From assembly GCF_030272615.1 (NCBI RefSeq), contig NC_081408.1, positions 310,166,383 through 310,226,382 on the forward strand: a stretch of 60,000 bases of DNA. The letters run 5' to 3'. The DNA is from Cryptomeria japonica. Taxonomy: Eukaryota > Streptophyta > Pinopsida > Cupressales > Cupressaceae. How positions within the stretch are numbered: the first letter of the stretch is position 1; every line of letters starts with the position of its first letter. Below, one piece after another: positions 34,338-45,547 of the stretch. The translations under genes were made by a program, and so were the position numbers. Under the pieces are notes generated by a model, which had not been told where the DNA came from, searched no databases, and worked only from the letters and a program-made list of their open reading frames with translations.

Positions 34338-34995
34338 AGATGACTCTCTAGTTTCCATTGGACTTGTACCGAAGTAACCAAGATTGGTTGTCTCCTTTGT
34401 TCTCCTCTGAGCTTTTAATTAATCATCTATATTCTCAGACCTTTCATTAAATTTTCTCATATTTTGATTTCTCTCAACTATAGCTTTCAACTCATTTTTT
34501 ATTTGTTAAATCTCCTTCATCATCTTCTCATTGCAGATGCTCATGCATAACTATATTCTCTTGAGTAAGAATTTGAATTTCTTCATCCTTTTCAATGATG
34601 ATTGCATCATTCTCTCTTAGGGCTTCTTCAATAATCATTTTAGCTCTTTTAACATTTGATAGTGCTTCATCTGTGTTTCCCTTTCTTTCTTCTGCTATCC
34701 TACTGGTTTCTAGTATTTCAGTCATTCTCAGGGCCTGACTTTCATGCTCTCTTTTTAGATTTGCAATTTCTTTAACGAGATTTTTGTTCTTTTCCATCAG
34801 CTCTGAGAATGCCTCTTCTTCTTCTTCTTCTTTAGATCCACTTTGATCAGAGAGTTGATCTATGATATCGTGACTCTCATTAAGTTGTAGGGTGAGTTTC
34901 TTCCTTTTAGAAAGTGATTTTTTCAGTCTCTCCTTCAGCTGAGAAATCATCTCATTAGCTTCATCAAGCTGATTCTGATACTTGTATTCTTCCAT
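34338..34995 (-). pseudogene. coiled-coil gag of element F
   Basis: The ATG at 34995-34993 lies 43 bp after the primer site and opens MEEYKYQNQLDEANEMISQL. 155 codons of uninterrupted heptad-like sequence follow, very rich in E, K and L (for example LVKEIANLKREHESQALRM), with a run of six E at residues 57-62. After a stop at 34528, a shifted frame continues the coil to a linker NLGYFGTSPMETRESS at about 34340, where the deletion begins. The layout matches gag C, whose zinc knuckles come just after such a linker. The knuckles are deleted here. Confidence 0.7.
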
Positions 34996-35037
34996 GATAT
35001 TTTCCTCAAGTTGTTAAATTTTTTTTCAAAGGACCTA

Positions 35038-35052
35038 TGCTCTAATACCAAT
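35038..35052 (-). other. primer-binding site of element F
   Basis: The minus strand reads ATTGGTATTAGAGCA next to the LTR. Initiator-Met-tRNA type with one C-to-T change. Confidence 0.85.
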
Positions 35053-36120
35053 TGTTAATATTAACCGGTGATTGAGAGAGGGGGTGAATCAACACCATAC
35101 TAGTTTATTACATATTTAACTTTAACAATACACTTATTCAAACTTTAACACTTATTAGTATAAGCAACATTAATAAGAAACATGCACACACAAAATTAAG
35201 CACACATGACAATCAAGATTTCTCATGTGGAAACTCAAATGGGAGAAAACCATGGTGTGAATAGAAACTCACAAAATCTGCACTATTGTTAAGTACACTT
35301 GGTGAGGAGCCATCCTTGTTAGGAGATTACAAAGACACTGTTAGGTGCCACCCAGTTAAGGGATTTTCTTCAAGGCCTATTAGAACCTTTACCCTATTAG
35401 AGTTATCCTTGTTAAAGGACTTAGGATCATCATTTAGGATGTCACCTCGTTAAGGGATTTTACAAAGGGACCTATTAAAGTCCACCCGATTAAGAGATTT
35501 TACTGTGCTGCAATTATTAGGGAGCAACAAGTCATTGATCTGATGATGACACTTTTCTATCATATAGATCCATCCTATATCTACTTCAATCTCTACTCGG
35601 TGATGGCTTCACTGATTCATGAGGAACTCTTCTACACTTCTCTTATTCTACAATTTTGCTTAGACTTCCAACCTCAATCTACTCACCACTTCAACAACAC
35701 AAAAATTCATGATGAAAAAACATGTATATAGCTATCTTGAATCTTGGCACTAACTTTCCCTCCAAAATGCAAGCTCAAAAATCATTCTATGCGCCAATTT
35801 GTTCATTCCTCAAATATCATTGATTATACTGATGGGACTAGCTGTTCATGCCACAAATTTTGCCAGTTCTCTAACAAGCACTCTGACTTCAATAGGAACT
35901 TTCTAAATTATTCAGATCTACATTTCACCATTGTGATCTGCTACCAGTTGTTTTCTTTATATCAGTGAACCTTTTACTTAGCTTAATCTATCGGTTGCTT
36001 CCTGTAAATCGATCTCTACTCATTGATGGAAGTCTTTAGTCCCCTATTCCTTACCAATCCACTTTAACTCTTTTCCAATTGGTTATAATGACATCTGAAC
36101 TAGTATTGCCATCAATGACA
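35053..36120 (-). repeat. 5' LTR of element F
   Basis: 1,068 bp. The minus strand starts TGTCATTGATGGCAATAC and ends TTAATATTAACA. It shows the C-rich end block on the minus strand (near 35085) common to the Copia LTRs here. Its middle has loosely repeated phrases such as TCTCTACTCGGTGATGG and TCTCTACTCATTGATGG (35590 and 36012). Confidence 0.8.
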
Positions 36121-36125
36121 ATTTC

Positions 36126-38150
36126 TTAAGTACTCCAAACTGCATGATGCCAACAAGGCCAACTTAGCATAAAATGTTCATTAGGATTACACATGGAACC
36201 CATATATTCCTGGGTTACTCCTTCAGGAGACAATTTATGTTTGGCATCTATATCATGGAGGAAATAATCAAGTACCAAAGCTAAATTTAAATCCCATTTG
36301 GGAAATATCAAAACACCTACATCCTCAACTAGCTTCCTCCCTCCCTCATGGGTCATCTGACTCATTTCTTGCTCAACTTCACCTTTCAAGGTGACCAATA
36401 GTTGATTTTCATTAGAGGCATTTACCTCTCCTACACTTTCCCTGACTGCTTTACCCTTTATCTTATATAAAAAAGATTTGAATTCTAAAGACTTCACAAA
36501 GTCATCTTCTATCACAAAATATTTATAGGCTAGTTGCCTCAGATCCTCTTCAATCAGCACCTCTTACTTTGGATACCTAATCGGAGACACATTTTCTTCA
36601 ATCATCATTCTAGAGAGTTTCTCAAAAGAGATTTCATCATCACTTGATGATTCTTCATTGCTAGATGATGACACATCAATCCTTTGTGCCTCTATCATAT
36701 TCTATTCCATCTCTCTGTTGTGATTGTCATTGGCTAGTTCACCCTCCTTCTCATCTAGTTTCCTTATCAAATCATTCCTTGCAAATGGGATATGCACATA
36801 CTCACCAAGATCCTTCTTTCTCCTTGCAGAATTAATGTATCATTCAGGGTTAAGCCCTTTTCTTGGTGCACCTAGCTTCATGTTGTAATGGGCTAATTTT
36901 TTTAGTGTGAGCTCCTGTCCTTCCTTCCCAGTGATAGTAAATTCACTAATGCATATGGTCCTTGGCATAAAATATTGTTTGTCATGTGATCTCAAGTGTG
37001 TGTGATTGAAAATTCCTATTTGTCTAATAATTTCCAAATAGGCTATCCTGTTGGGCACTATCTTAGGTAACAAAAATGGGGATTCTTCAAAGCCATAAAC
37101 CCTCATCATTATCACGTCTGAGAAACAATACCAGTCACCCCAATTATGTTTTACTGTCTCAATTTCCCCAAATTTTACAAGCCTTAGGAACCTTTTGACC
37201 TCATATGTGAGTGCAGAGCTGCATGGGTGATCATTAAATTTGTATAAATTTTTCATAAAATATTCTTCAAAATGAATATAGCTAGACCTGGCAAATCTAT
37301 TGTCCTAAATTAAAGTCCACAATTGGAGTGGCAAAGCTTGATTATCATCATCAAAATGTTTAATCCTCATCTCCTCAAGCCAGATACCAAGTTCTTGGCC
37401 ATAAAACAATATGATATGCATTAACAAAGAATAATGTGGAAGATAAATTTTAGATAGATCCTTCTTAATAGAAAGAAGGCTCAAATCAATTTTCCTAGCA
37501 ACAAATGTGGAAAAATCAAATTCTGTTACATTGAGGCATTGAATATCTACTACAATTACCATAGAATCTATCATCATGAAATCTAGCATATTGAGATTAA
37601 GGACCTGACCAAATAAATAGTATGTATACCTAAGGTAGGTTTTAAATAGGTTTATATGGAATCTAAGTACTTCCTCTACCTCCAATGGTGCATCAGGATT
37701 AATCATGTGAAGGGGTAGCCTCCATCCTGTGTAGGTAGTATGTAGTCTACAATATTCCTTTACCAAATCTTCAAGAATAATGGGATGATCATAGATACCA
37801 GTCAGAGTGAACACCTTAGAGATTTCTTCACTTGACACATAGAAATAGGGCTCACCCTCTCTATTGCAAATTTCCCTCTTCTTGAAGTCATAATGTTGTG
37901 CCAATAACTCCAGTATGTCTACATTGACATAAACATTAGGAACAATATGTTTTCCTAAGTTTAACCTCCATGGGTTGCAAATTGGTTTAGGATTGTCTCG
38001 CCTATGATAATGGAACATGAACAACTCATAGCCCCTAATGGTGGTGTAGACATCCCCCACCTTGTTGTAATTATCCTCTAGTTTCCATTGTGAGGACTTC
38101 TTAGGTTTAGGGGTTGACCCGAGTAATTGATCAAGCAAATCTTGACTCAA
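36126..38150 (-). pseudogene. unrecognised long repeat-encoded protein, N-terminal and central part
   Basis: One minus-strand frame of about 675 codons holds three open stretches (281, 138 and 144 codons) in the same phase, separated only by stops (for example TAG after QLWTLI). No ATG is seen at the start: the open frame begins after a stop near 38165, and a basic segment AKKGDKNKYNRRK in another frame suggests a small indel there. Residues include a globular, aromatic-rich region (GYELFMFHYHRRDNP, NWGDWYCFSDVIMMRVYGFE, ITGKEGQELTLKKLAHYNMK) and later an acidic Ser/Glu tract. It faintly recalls plant mobile-domain-like or accessory ORFs of retroelements, but I cannot assign it. Element F interrupts it at 36121. 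Confidence 0.5.
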
Positions 38151-39572
38151 TTTTCCTTTCTTCTATTGTACTTGTTCTTGTCACCCTTTTTGGCTCAGTC
38201 TAGTATTGCCTTTAGCATTTGTAGAATAACGTGCTTTGATATGAAACCAACCTGAATATATTTGTAGAGAATGTCATTTGTGCATAGTAAATGTTTCGAC
38301 CTACTAAGAAATACATGTCTTTTCAAAATTTGAATTGCTTTTGTTTATGTGTGCTATCAATTTTGTCAATACCTCTAAATCTGGTGCCACTTTGACATGG
38401 TTGTCGCTACAAATAAATATGGTAATGTTTTAATGTATGTTATAATTGTTTCCTTCATGTCACTTCGATAGAGGTTGTGTCAATAATCCATTACTCATTT
38501 GATCCATATCTTCGGGTTAAATATGCCGAAGACCTTTTGGACAATGCCTATCAATATTACTTTAACCATCGACATCTCTCATAATTGTAGTCCTAACTTC
38601 TTTAGTTACTCTGATGAAAGCCTCGCCTTTAACTTCAGTGATTGCCATAAGTTATCTTGATGTTGATTTTCTAGTTACAGGCTTGGGATTGGAATATCTA
38701 TTTTGATATTGTTATATCCATGCTCTATAAGAATAAGTTACATAGTTGGAGCACAAGCAATTCATCATTGTGATCTCATTAGCTATACTGATAAAGACTT
38801 TACCTTTAGTTTCCCTTTATCACCATTGGTTGTCCCGATTTCACTTTCTCAGTTTTGAATCTATGATTAGAGTAACTTCCCCAACATTATTTTATTTACT
38901 TGTCATCGAAACAACTTCCATTATTAGAATACTGTTAACTTGTTATTCCATCTTCAATAGTTATAGTGATAAGCATGTATAATGCTTTACCGCTGAGCCT
39001 TCTTTTATTTTTCTTTCTCGGGATAAGTTGCATTATCTAGGTAACCTTTTAAACTTGTTCTGATCCTGTATGTGTTCTTGATGGAATTCATATTGACAAA
39101 ACATATTCTGATATCCATATATCATAATAGTTTGGTCTATTGGGGTTATAGAGATTTATTGTTCTACCTTTGATAGTTACTCTGATAGTTACAACTATGT
39201 CGATATAGTGATTTTGGGGTAGTTCATTCTATTGGTATTATGTTGTATTACTATTTCAACTTTGTTAATCATTTTGATAGGTACCCTTAGTTTCTATTTC
39301 AACGAAGCTATGTCGATATAGAAATATGGGAACAGTTTATTCTATCGGTATCACACAAAATTGTTACTTTGCCTTTGTCAGCTATTCTAATGAGTGGCTA
39401 CCTATAAGTCCTTGTCAGGGAGTTCTTCATATTCATCAATCATCATCCAAGAGACTATTCTCTATTATGATTGTGCTTAATTTTCTACCACATATTCTTC
39501 TTCAGATGAATAATCCATTTCTTGTAACCTTTTGTGTGAACAATGGGTCTTGTATACATATAGTTTAGAGGT
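38151..39572. other. no gene; loosely repetitive sequence
   Basis: No domain or long frame. Phrases recur, such as CTATGTCGATATAG at 39195 and 39308, each followed by a TTCTAT(T/C)GGTAT(T/C)A block, and AGTTACTCTGATG near 38602 with variants later. It may be a decayed LTR or tandem array. Confidence 0.45.
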
Positions 39573-40502
39573 TCTGGGAATCCAAGAAGACTGAGAGGGT
39601 GGGGTGTGAATCGATGTTCTACCAAAATGATCAATTTTAACCTTATTAAAACATGCATTCACCAACTGGTATATCGATACATATAAGATTGAAAGAAGTA
39701 AAGTAACCAATAAGCCAATCACACAAATGAATACCATAACACAAAGATTTATACGTGGAAAACCTCAAAGAGAAAAAAGCATGGTGAGATTTGTGACCCA
39801 TAATATCAATCCACTGGCCATATGAAAAGATATTACAAAATATAGGGGCTTGCACTTACAGGAAGGCTTACAACCTAGAGCACACTGCTCAATCACAAAA
39901 GGAGCCTCACCGACTACATACAAATCCACACTACAATCCAAAGAAATGATTGAATTTCCAAGATAGCATCTTCTATGCCTAAATACAATTCTGATTAAGC
40001 TTTGTCTATTCTATTTTGAAACCCTAAACCCTTACCAAAATACTCTGTTACATAAATATCCACACATACATGATCTCTCTCATATATTTTGAATCTCCTT
40101 CATTATTTCCTCATACATACATACATGTTACAAAATGATCTAATCAACTAATCTATATACCCTTTACAAATTATCATGCCTTATATCAGCTTACAAAGAT
40201 AATTACAAAATTAATATACATGTCAGCTCAATAACATATAAATAAATAAAAAAGTCAATTGTCGATTCTGAATCTCTCAAATGATGTTGGCCTCCAATAC
40301 CAATAACCTGATGAAGTCATGTTGGCTTGCAATGTCAGTACCCAAAGAATTACTTCCAACCAGTGAAGATAGCTATTGATGTCGGTGTCGGTGTCGGTGA
40401 AGTGTCTTCTGGTAAATAGCCAAAGCACAATATGAAATCTAGAACATGTTGCCATTAATGACAACATATAGAAACCAACCAAATGAGTGTCAATTGCCAA
40501 CA
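39573..40502 (-). repeat. solo LTR (Copia-type)
   Basis: 930 bp with Copia LTR landmarks: a G-rich block near 39592, then CACAAAGATTTATACGTGG, and AACCTAGAGCACACTGCTC shared with other LTRs here. It ends GCCAACA. No primer site or polypurine tract adjoins either side. The flanks GAGGT (39568-39572) and AAGGT (40503-40507) fit a target duplication with one change. It arose by recombination between the two LTRs of a lost element (inference). Confidence 0.7.
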
Positions 40503-40608
40503 AAGGTTTCTTATGAAAGCTAATAAGATCATTGGTAGTGGGATGCTAGTTTTTTGGGTACATCAATTATAAATTAAGGTCATATACCCTGGTAATTAAC
40601 TAATTATA

Positions 40609-41909
40609 TGTCGTTTGTGAATTTTAATTAGTCAAAAGACAAATGAGGGGGGTGAATCAGTTGTCACAAATTACCAGAACATTTAGCAATTAAAAATTTA
40701 ATACCAGAACCCAAAACATTAATACTGGAATGATTAAATGAAATACGTGAATAGCAGTTAAACCAAATAAGCATAAAAATAATCATAGAATAAACACCAT
40801 TCATAAGACATCAAGATTTATACATGGAAAACCCGATAAAGGGAAAAACTATGGTGGGAAGCCTACCCACAGTCAGATAATACTTATGCAGTAAGTATGT
40901 GAATTACAATTGAGGGGCCTCCACTTGCAGGAAGGCGAACAACCTAGAGTGCACTACTCATCACAAAATAAGCCTCACTGACTACATAGAAAATGAAACT
41001 ACAATCCAGAAGAGTAAAAGTGGAACAACCTAGAGTGCACTGCTCGTCACAAAAGGAGTCTCACTGACTACATAGAAAATGAGACTACAATCCAAAAGAG
41101 TAAATGAACTACAATGATAGTATCTCCTATGCTTGAGTACACTCCTGGTTAAGCTCAATACAGGAGGACTAAATCCTCTTACATAAACCCAACTTGATCA
41201 CCAATGATCAACCAAATCCTCTGCCTAAATGATTATTATAGTATTCACTCATTACTTATCCATGTCCTTACAACCTATGATCTACAATGAGATCTTACAT
41301 CATATATATACAAACCCTCGACCACAAATAATAATGTCAGCCACCAAACAATAAAAAATTACATAATTACAAAATATGTTGGTGAGAGACCAAAAAAATA
41401 ATATCCAGTCCATAAGACATCCCAAAAATGTATCCAGAAGCCCAATCCACATGTTACATTAAGCCAGTTCATAACCTAGATAAATCGGGACCCAATATAG
41501 GTCCACACACTAAAGCAATGATCCCAATCTACCAAGTCTTGAATATGATCACCATTAGCATCTTGAATCCATACCAGAAGCTGCACCAACACCACTTATG
41601 CAATCATCAAAGATCTTCAACAAAGTTCTGTCGGTGAAACCCTCATCGGAACCACAAGCCAAGCTTCCAAGCAAACAAGAAAGCATATGATCACCAAATG
41701 ACTGAGCATGAATCAGAGTAGCATGAATAAGGCAATTCCATAACCAAATCATACCGGAGCATATCGGATCATGCCGAATCCAATCCAACCAGAAACCACA
41801 CAACCTATCGGGACCAAAAGGGTGCCGGTAAAGCATCCTAAATAGCTAGTGTTGACATCAATGACAAAACATCAATGAAACACAAATCAATTCCTCCAAA
41901 TGGCCAACA
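40609..41909 (-). repeat. 3' LTR of Copia G (left end approximate)
   Basis: The right end ATGGCCAACA abuts the polypurine tract. It matches the E LTRs in reverse orientation through most of its length. The left end near TGTCGTTTGTG is inferred by alignment, because the last 40 bp have diverged. Confidence 0.8.
40941..41112. repeat. 86-bp tandem duplication in LTR G
   Basis: AACCTAGAGTGCACT starts at 40941 and 41027, and the two 86-bp units differ at about ten positions. The E LTRs contain one unit only, so this is a copy-specific duplication. Confidence 0.88.
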
Positions 41910-42320
41910 ATCGCCCCCTTTGGCATTGATGGCAGTACTAGATGTGAAAAACATCCAAGTACCAAGAAATACCAAACAATTATCCCCCAATGGAAGACAA
42001 CCAACAATCATCCACATAAAGATATAGCAATGAAGTTATGAAATAAAGACCAAACTCCCCCTGTGAATGGAATCTCTGTAAAGCTCTGAATTACACATAT
42101 ATCTCTCCCCCTAGTGTATGCAATTCCTTAGGTTTTTCACATCAATATCTCTCCCCTTTTGACACCAATGCCAAAAATATACCAAAAATATCAAAGAAAA
42201 AACATAAGCCACTGAATCACAAGGCTAACTACCCCCCCTGAGTAGTAGCATCCCCACATCAGTGCCAAAATGAATAATATCTCTGATAATACATACCGGA
42301 CTAATGCCAAACTACATCAA
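41910..42320 (-). other. polypurine tract and 3' UTR of Copia G
   Basis: The minus strand reads CCAAAGGGGGCGAT just before the LTR. Further G-rich tracts (as C runs on the + strand) are near 41984, 42057, 42107, 42152 and 42233. Confidence 0.75.
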
Positions 42321-42433
42321 TCAAGTCTCTACTGAAGGGGCAAAAACTCTCAGTCTGTCTCTGAAGTACTCAAATGATTCCTTAGGAAAAGGTTTAGTGA
42401 AGATATCTACTATCTTCTCTTTAGTATTCATAT
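42321..42433 (-). pseudogene. Copia G RNase H C-terminus (left of Gypsy H)
   Basis: Minus strand NTKEKIVDIFTKPFPKES through RVFAPSVET and TGA at 42321. It continues the pol frame that breaks at VYM on the other side of H (57453). Confidence 0.88.
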
Positions 42434-43965
42434 TGTAGCGTAGAAATTAGGAATCATCAAAACATAAGTAGATCAAATCAAAACATTAAACATGATAGCT
42501 CAATCATAAGAAAACTCATTGGAAATGAACCTAATTCTAAAGCACATTCAATGGAGGTATGAAAACAAAGCATTCAAGAGTAAAATTATGCAAACCAGAC
42601 GTAGAGTTGAATACTTCTTCCATGCGGCTCCATTGTTGTTCTTTCCTCTTCAATGGGTTTGTGGATCTCACCTACAAGTGCATACACAATTGAAAGCAAA
42701 AAGCTCAAGAGTACTAGAAATGAAAGTTCGGTAGTTTGATTGAAATTCGGGATTAGATTTGATTGAAAATCATCCAATTTATAGAAGAATTGGATAAATG
42801 AGCAAATTAGCATGAAAGAGATTTGAATAGAAATTCAAATCAATAATAGCATATCTATGACAAATTGCTATGCAAGGCTTATGATAATTCATGACAAATT
42901 TCTATGTCAAGAATTTATGACATTTTATGACATTTTATGACATTTTAAGACAAATTCTATGACACATTTCTATGTCAAGAATTTTATGACAATTAATGAC
43001 AAATTCTATGACAAATTTCTATGTCATTGCCATAAATTTAGGAAAGAAATAGGAGAAAATTGAATTTAAGAATTAAGAAATTAGGAAATTAGAGAATAAT
43101 GAAAATAGGAAATTAGAAATTAATGAATTAATCAATAATTTTTCATTTATTAATTAATTCACTCACAAAGAGGAATAATTAGCCAATTAAATGAATATTT
43201 AATTGTAATGAGAAAACTTAGGATAAATAAATAATTTATTAATCCTAAAGGAAGAAATGACACATTAGGTTAAATGAATAAATCATGAAACCCTAGAAGA
43301 CAAATTAGAAATGCGAAAATGACAATTAGGTCTTGATTGAAGATAATTAATGTCATGATTTTGAATTGATAAATGACCAGTGCGATAAATGATTTGATTG
43401 AGAAATACGCCAATTGACATGATTTGATCCAAATTGACACAATTGAGACAGATAATGATTGATGACAAATCGGTCACAAAGTGACAAGATTGACAAAAGG
43501 ACAAGAATTGACAACAAAATGGATTGCAAGATGACAAGATTGAAAATGACCACGATCGATGACAAATCGATCGCAAAATAACAAGATTGCACATGACAAT
43601 GATCGATGACAAATCGATCGTTAAAATGACAAGACTGAAGGATTTATGATACGATTGATAAGATTGATAGAAGGACAAAACCCTAATTAGGATTGACGAT
43701 GTCCAAAATGATGACAAATGAATACGCAAATTGATGCGACAGGGTAAAATCGATCAAAATCATGACTAGATAATGTTGTCGACAAGACCAAATTTGAAGA
43801 CGAGATGATTGAAGAATGTAGAAGAATGACTCAATGTTCGCAAATGATAAAAATCAAGTGTGTGACATAGGAGAAATGTTAATGCGATGCAAAAACCTAA
43901 AATGAGGCAATGCGCAAATGTTAAAGTATGACCTTGCAAGCGTTGACCATTTTTGGGTGTCTACA
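42434..43965 (-). repeat. 3' LTR of Gypsy H
   Basis: 1,532 bp, no indel against the other LTR. By eye there are eleven mismatches: nine C/T transitions (all C/T on the + strand, seven at CpG) and two transversions. A TATA-like TATAAATT reads on the minus strand at 42783-42776. Repeated TATGACA phrases occupy 42838-43030. The open frames seen here are repeated in the other LTR and are not genes. Confidence 0.96.
43456..43620 (-). repeat. three short hairpins in LTR H
   Basis: Arms of 7-8 bp around the loop GACAA occur at 43456-43476 (imperfect), 43553-43573 (CGATCGAT and ATCGATCG, perfect) and 43601-43619 (GATCGAT and ATCGATC). In the other LTR the last one extends to a perfect 10-bp stem (AACGATCGAT). 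Function unknown. Confidence 0.7.
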
Positions 43966-45547
43966 TTTTGCCCCTCTTTGAGACAATGCAATTCTGAGCG
44001 TTGTTTCAAAGAACAATAACGAAAATGCCCCAGACAATAATAATGACATATGCATGCCCCCTCGAGGAATTGGCCGGAAACATGCAGAAAAGAGGCCAAT
44101 TGATCGATAAAAATGATAGGAAATGATAGGATCGAACGGACTGCCAAGACTGACGGAAGAAATGTTAGTAAGAAATGAGATAGAGGACAGTGAAAGATGA
44201 TGAAAACTTGCTTTCAGTAATGTACTTTGTAGGTGAGAACCTTTATTTTTATTTAGCAAAATGGATGCATAGCATCATGGCATTGAAGGCCAGAGCTGAA
44301 ATGCAACCCGATTTGCGAAAGACAGACACATCATAGACAAACGACAATCACAATCAAAAAAAGAAAAGGATCATGAACCATCCCAGTCACTCTAAATCAC
44401 TCGGTGACATCATTGAGCAACATAGGAACATGATCAAAGCCAAAGATAAATCAATTAAAAAGATAAGATGCACAAATTCCAACAAATCAAACAAACATCT
44501 TGATCTTCATTGTCAAAAGTTGAAAGTGCTGATAGGATGATCATGCTGTCTGGTTTCAGGAAATGCGGTACCCCGTCTAAGACAGGACACAGTCTGGTTT
44601 CGAGTATACCACATCCTGTATAAGACCCATGATAGCAGTAACAAGGACAAATGATTTTGATGTTGATATTTGATTGATAAGACAATTTTGATCAGTTTGA
44701 ATGTGTGATTTGATTGAAAAAGGTCATCTGTTAAAGCATGATTTCATTAAAGCACAATGTTTGATTGCGAGTTGTTGGATGTATACTCAGTGAGCTGTCG
44801 ATGCATAAAGGGAATACTTTATTGCAAAATGCGTGTTTTTGTGAGTATTATACTTTTTGAGTTTTTACAATTTTTTTGTGTTCATTTTTCAGGACTTTAT
44901 TTGAGTTTTTTTGGATTTTTTTCAGGACATTTTTCGATTTTTATGACTTTCTTCAGGACATTTTTTGATTTTTATGACTTTTTTTCAGGACATTTTTCAA
45001 TTTTTATGACTTTTTTCAGGACTTGTTTCAATTTTTATGACTTTTTTCAAGACTTTTTTCGATTTTTAAGACTTTCTTCAGGACATTTTTCAATTTTTAT
45101 GGATTTTTTCAGGACTTTTTCGATTCAAAAGCTCCAGTGACCGATCATGACAAGGGGAAGGCACCTAATGCGCATTTGAAAGACACATAGACTAGGACCA
45201 ACACATATGTACAAGAAACTAGAGTAGACAAGACAGCGATGTTGACCAATAACAGACTTGGAATAAAACATTAGGTCGAGATCGAGATAGGCATGATAAA
45301 GTGGTCAAAAGAAATCATATCTAGAAGTCATGATAGATGACAGAGCAATAATCTCATTACTCATGGTGCCTGATTGCCAGGTTTTCACCATGGTACTTGC
45401 CCAAAGCGCCTGTTTGCCAGGTTTTCACTAGAGGGCGAATCATTTTTTTGTTTTTTTTTCTTTTTTCATTTTTTTTGTATTTTTTGCTTTTTTCATTTTT
45501 TTTGTATTTTTTGCAGGATCATATTTGAAGAAATATCTAACAGAAAA
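43966..45547 (-). other. polypurine tract and long 3' UTR of Gypsy H
   Basis: The tract reads AAAGAGGGGCAAAA on the minus strand, next to the LTR. The 1.6-kb UTR has no gene. It holds a 31-bp tandem array (44923-45125) and a poly-T tract with a repeated CTTTTTTCATTTTTTTTGTA unit near 45460-45520. Long 3' UTRs with tandem repeats are known in Tat/Ogre elements. Confidence 0.8.
44923..45125. repeat. 31-bp tandem array in 3' UTR of H
   Basis: CAGGAC or its variant CAAGAC recurs at 44923, 44954, 44986, 45017, 45048, 45079 and 45110, a period of 31-32 bp, about 6.5 copies. Each unit has the pattern CAGGACATTTTTCAATTTTT. A lone earlier match is at 44890. Confidence 0.92.

Larger units (their letters stand above)
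34025..36120 (-). mobile_element. Copia-like element F, internally deleted
   Basis: A full LTR (35053-36120), primer site and coiled-coil gag read on the minus strand, then the element jumps straight into a second LTR fragment (34025-34337) equivalent to 35053-35366. Protease, integrase, RT and most of the second LTR are missing. The LTR head (TGTCATTGATGGCAA) matches that of C and both have a coiled-coil gag, so C and F look like one family. Outer 5-bp flanks (AAACC, ATTTC) do not match. Confidence 0.7.

Noticed and set aside
34020-36125. target-site duplication for element F
   Set aside because: The outer 5-bp flanks AAACC and ATTTC do not match. The second LTR is truncated by a deletion, so its edge is unreliable.
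43283-43729. 148-codon open frame, also present at 56765-57211
   Set aside because: It lies inside the LTR of H and occurs twice only because the LTR does. The peptide is repetitive and has no domain.
44757-45140. 127-codon Phe-rich open frame in the 3' UTR of H
   Set aside because: It is a translation of the 31-bp tandem array, the periodic Phe/Asp pattern comes from T-rich repeats.
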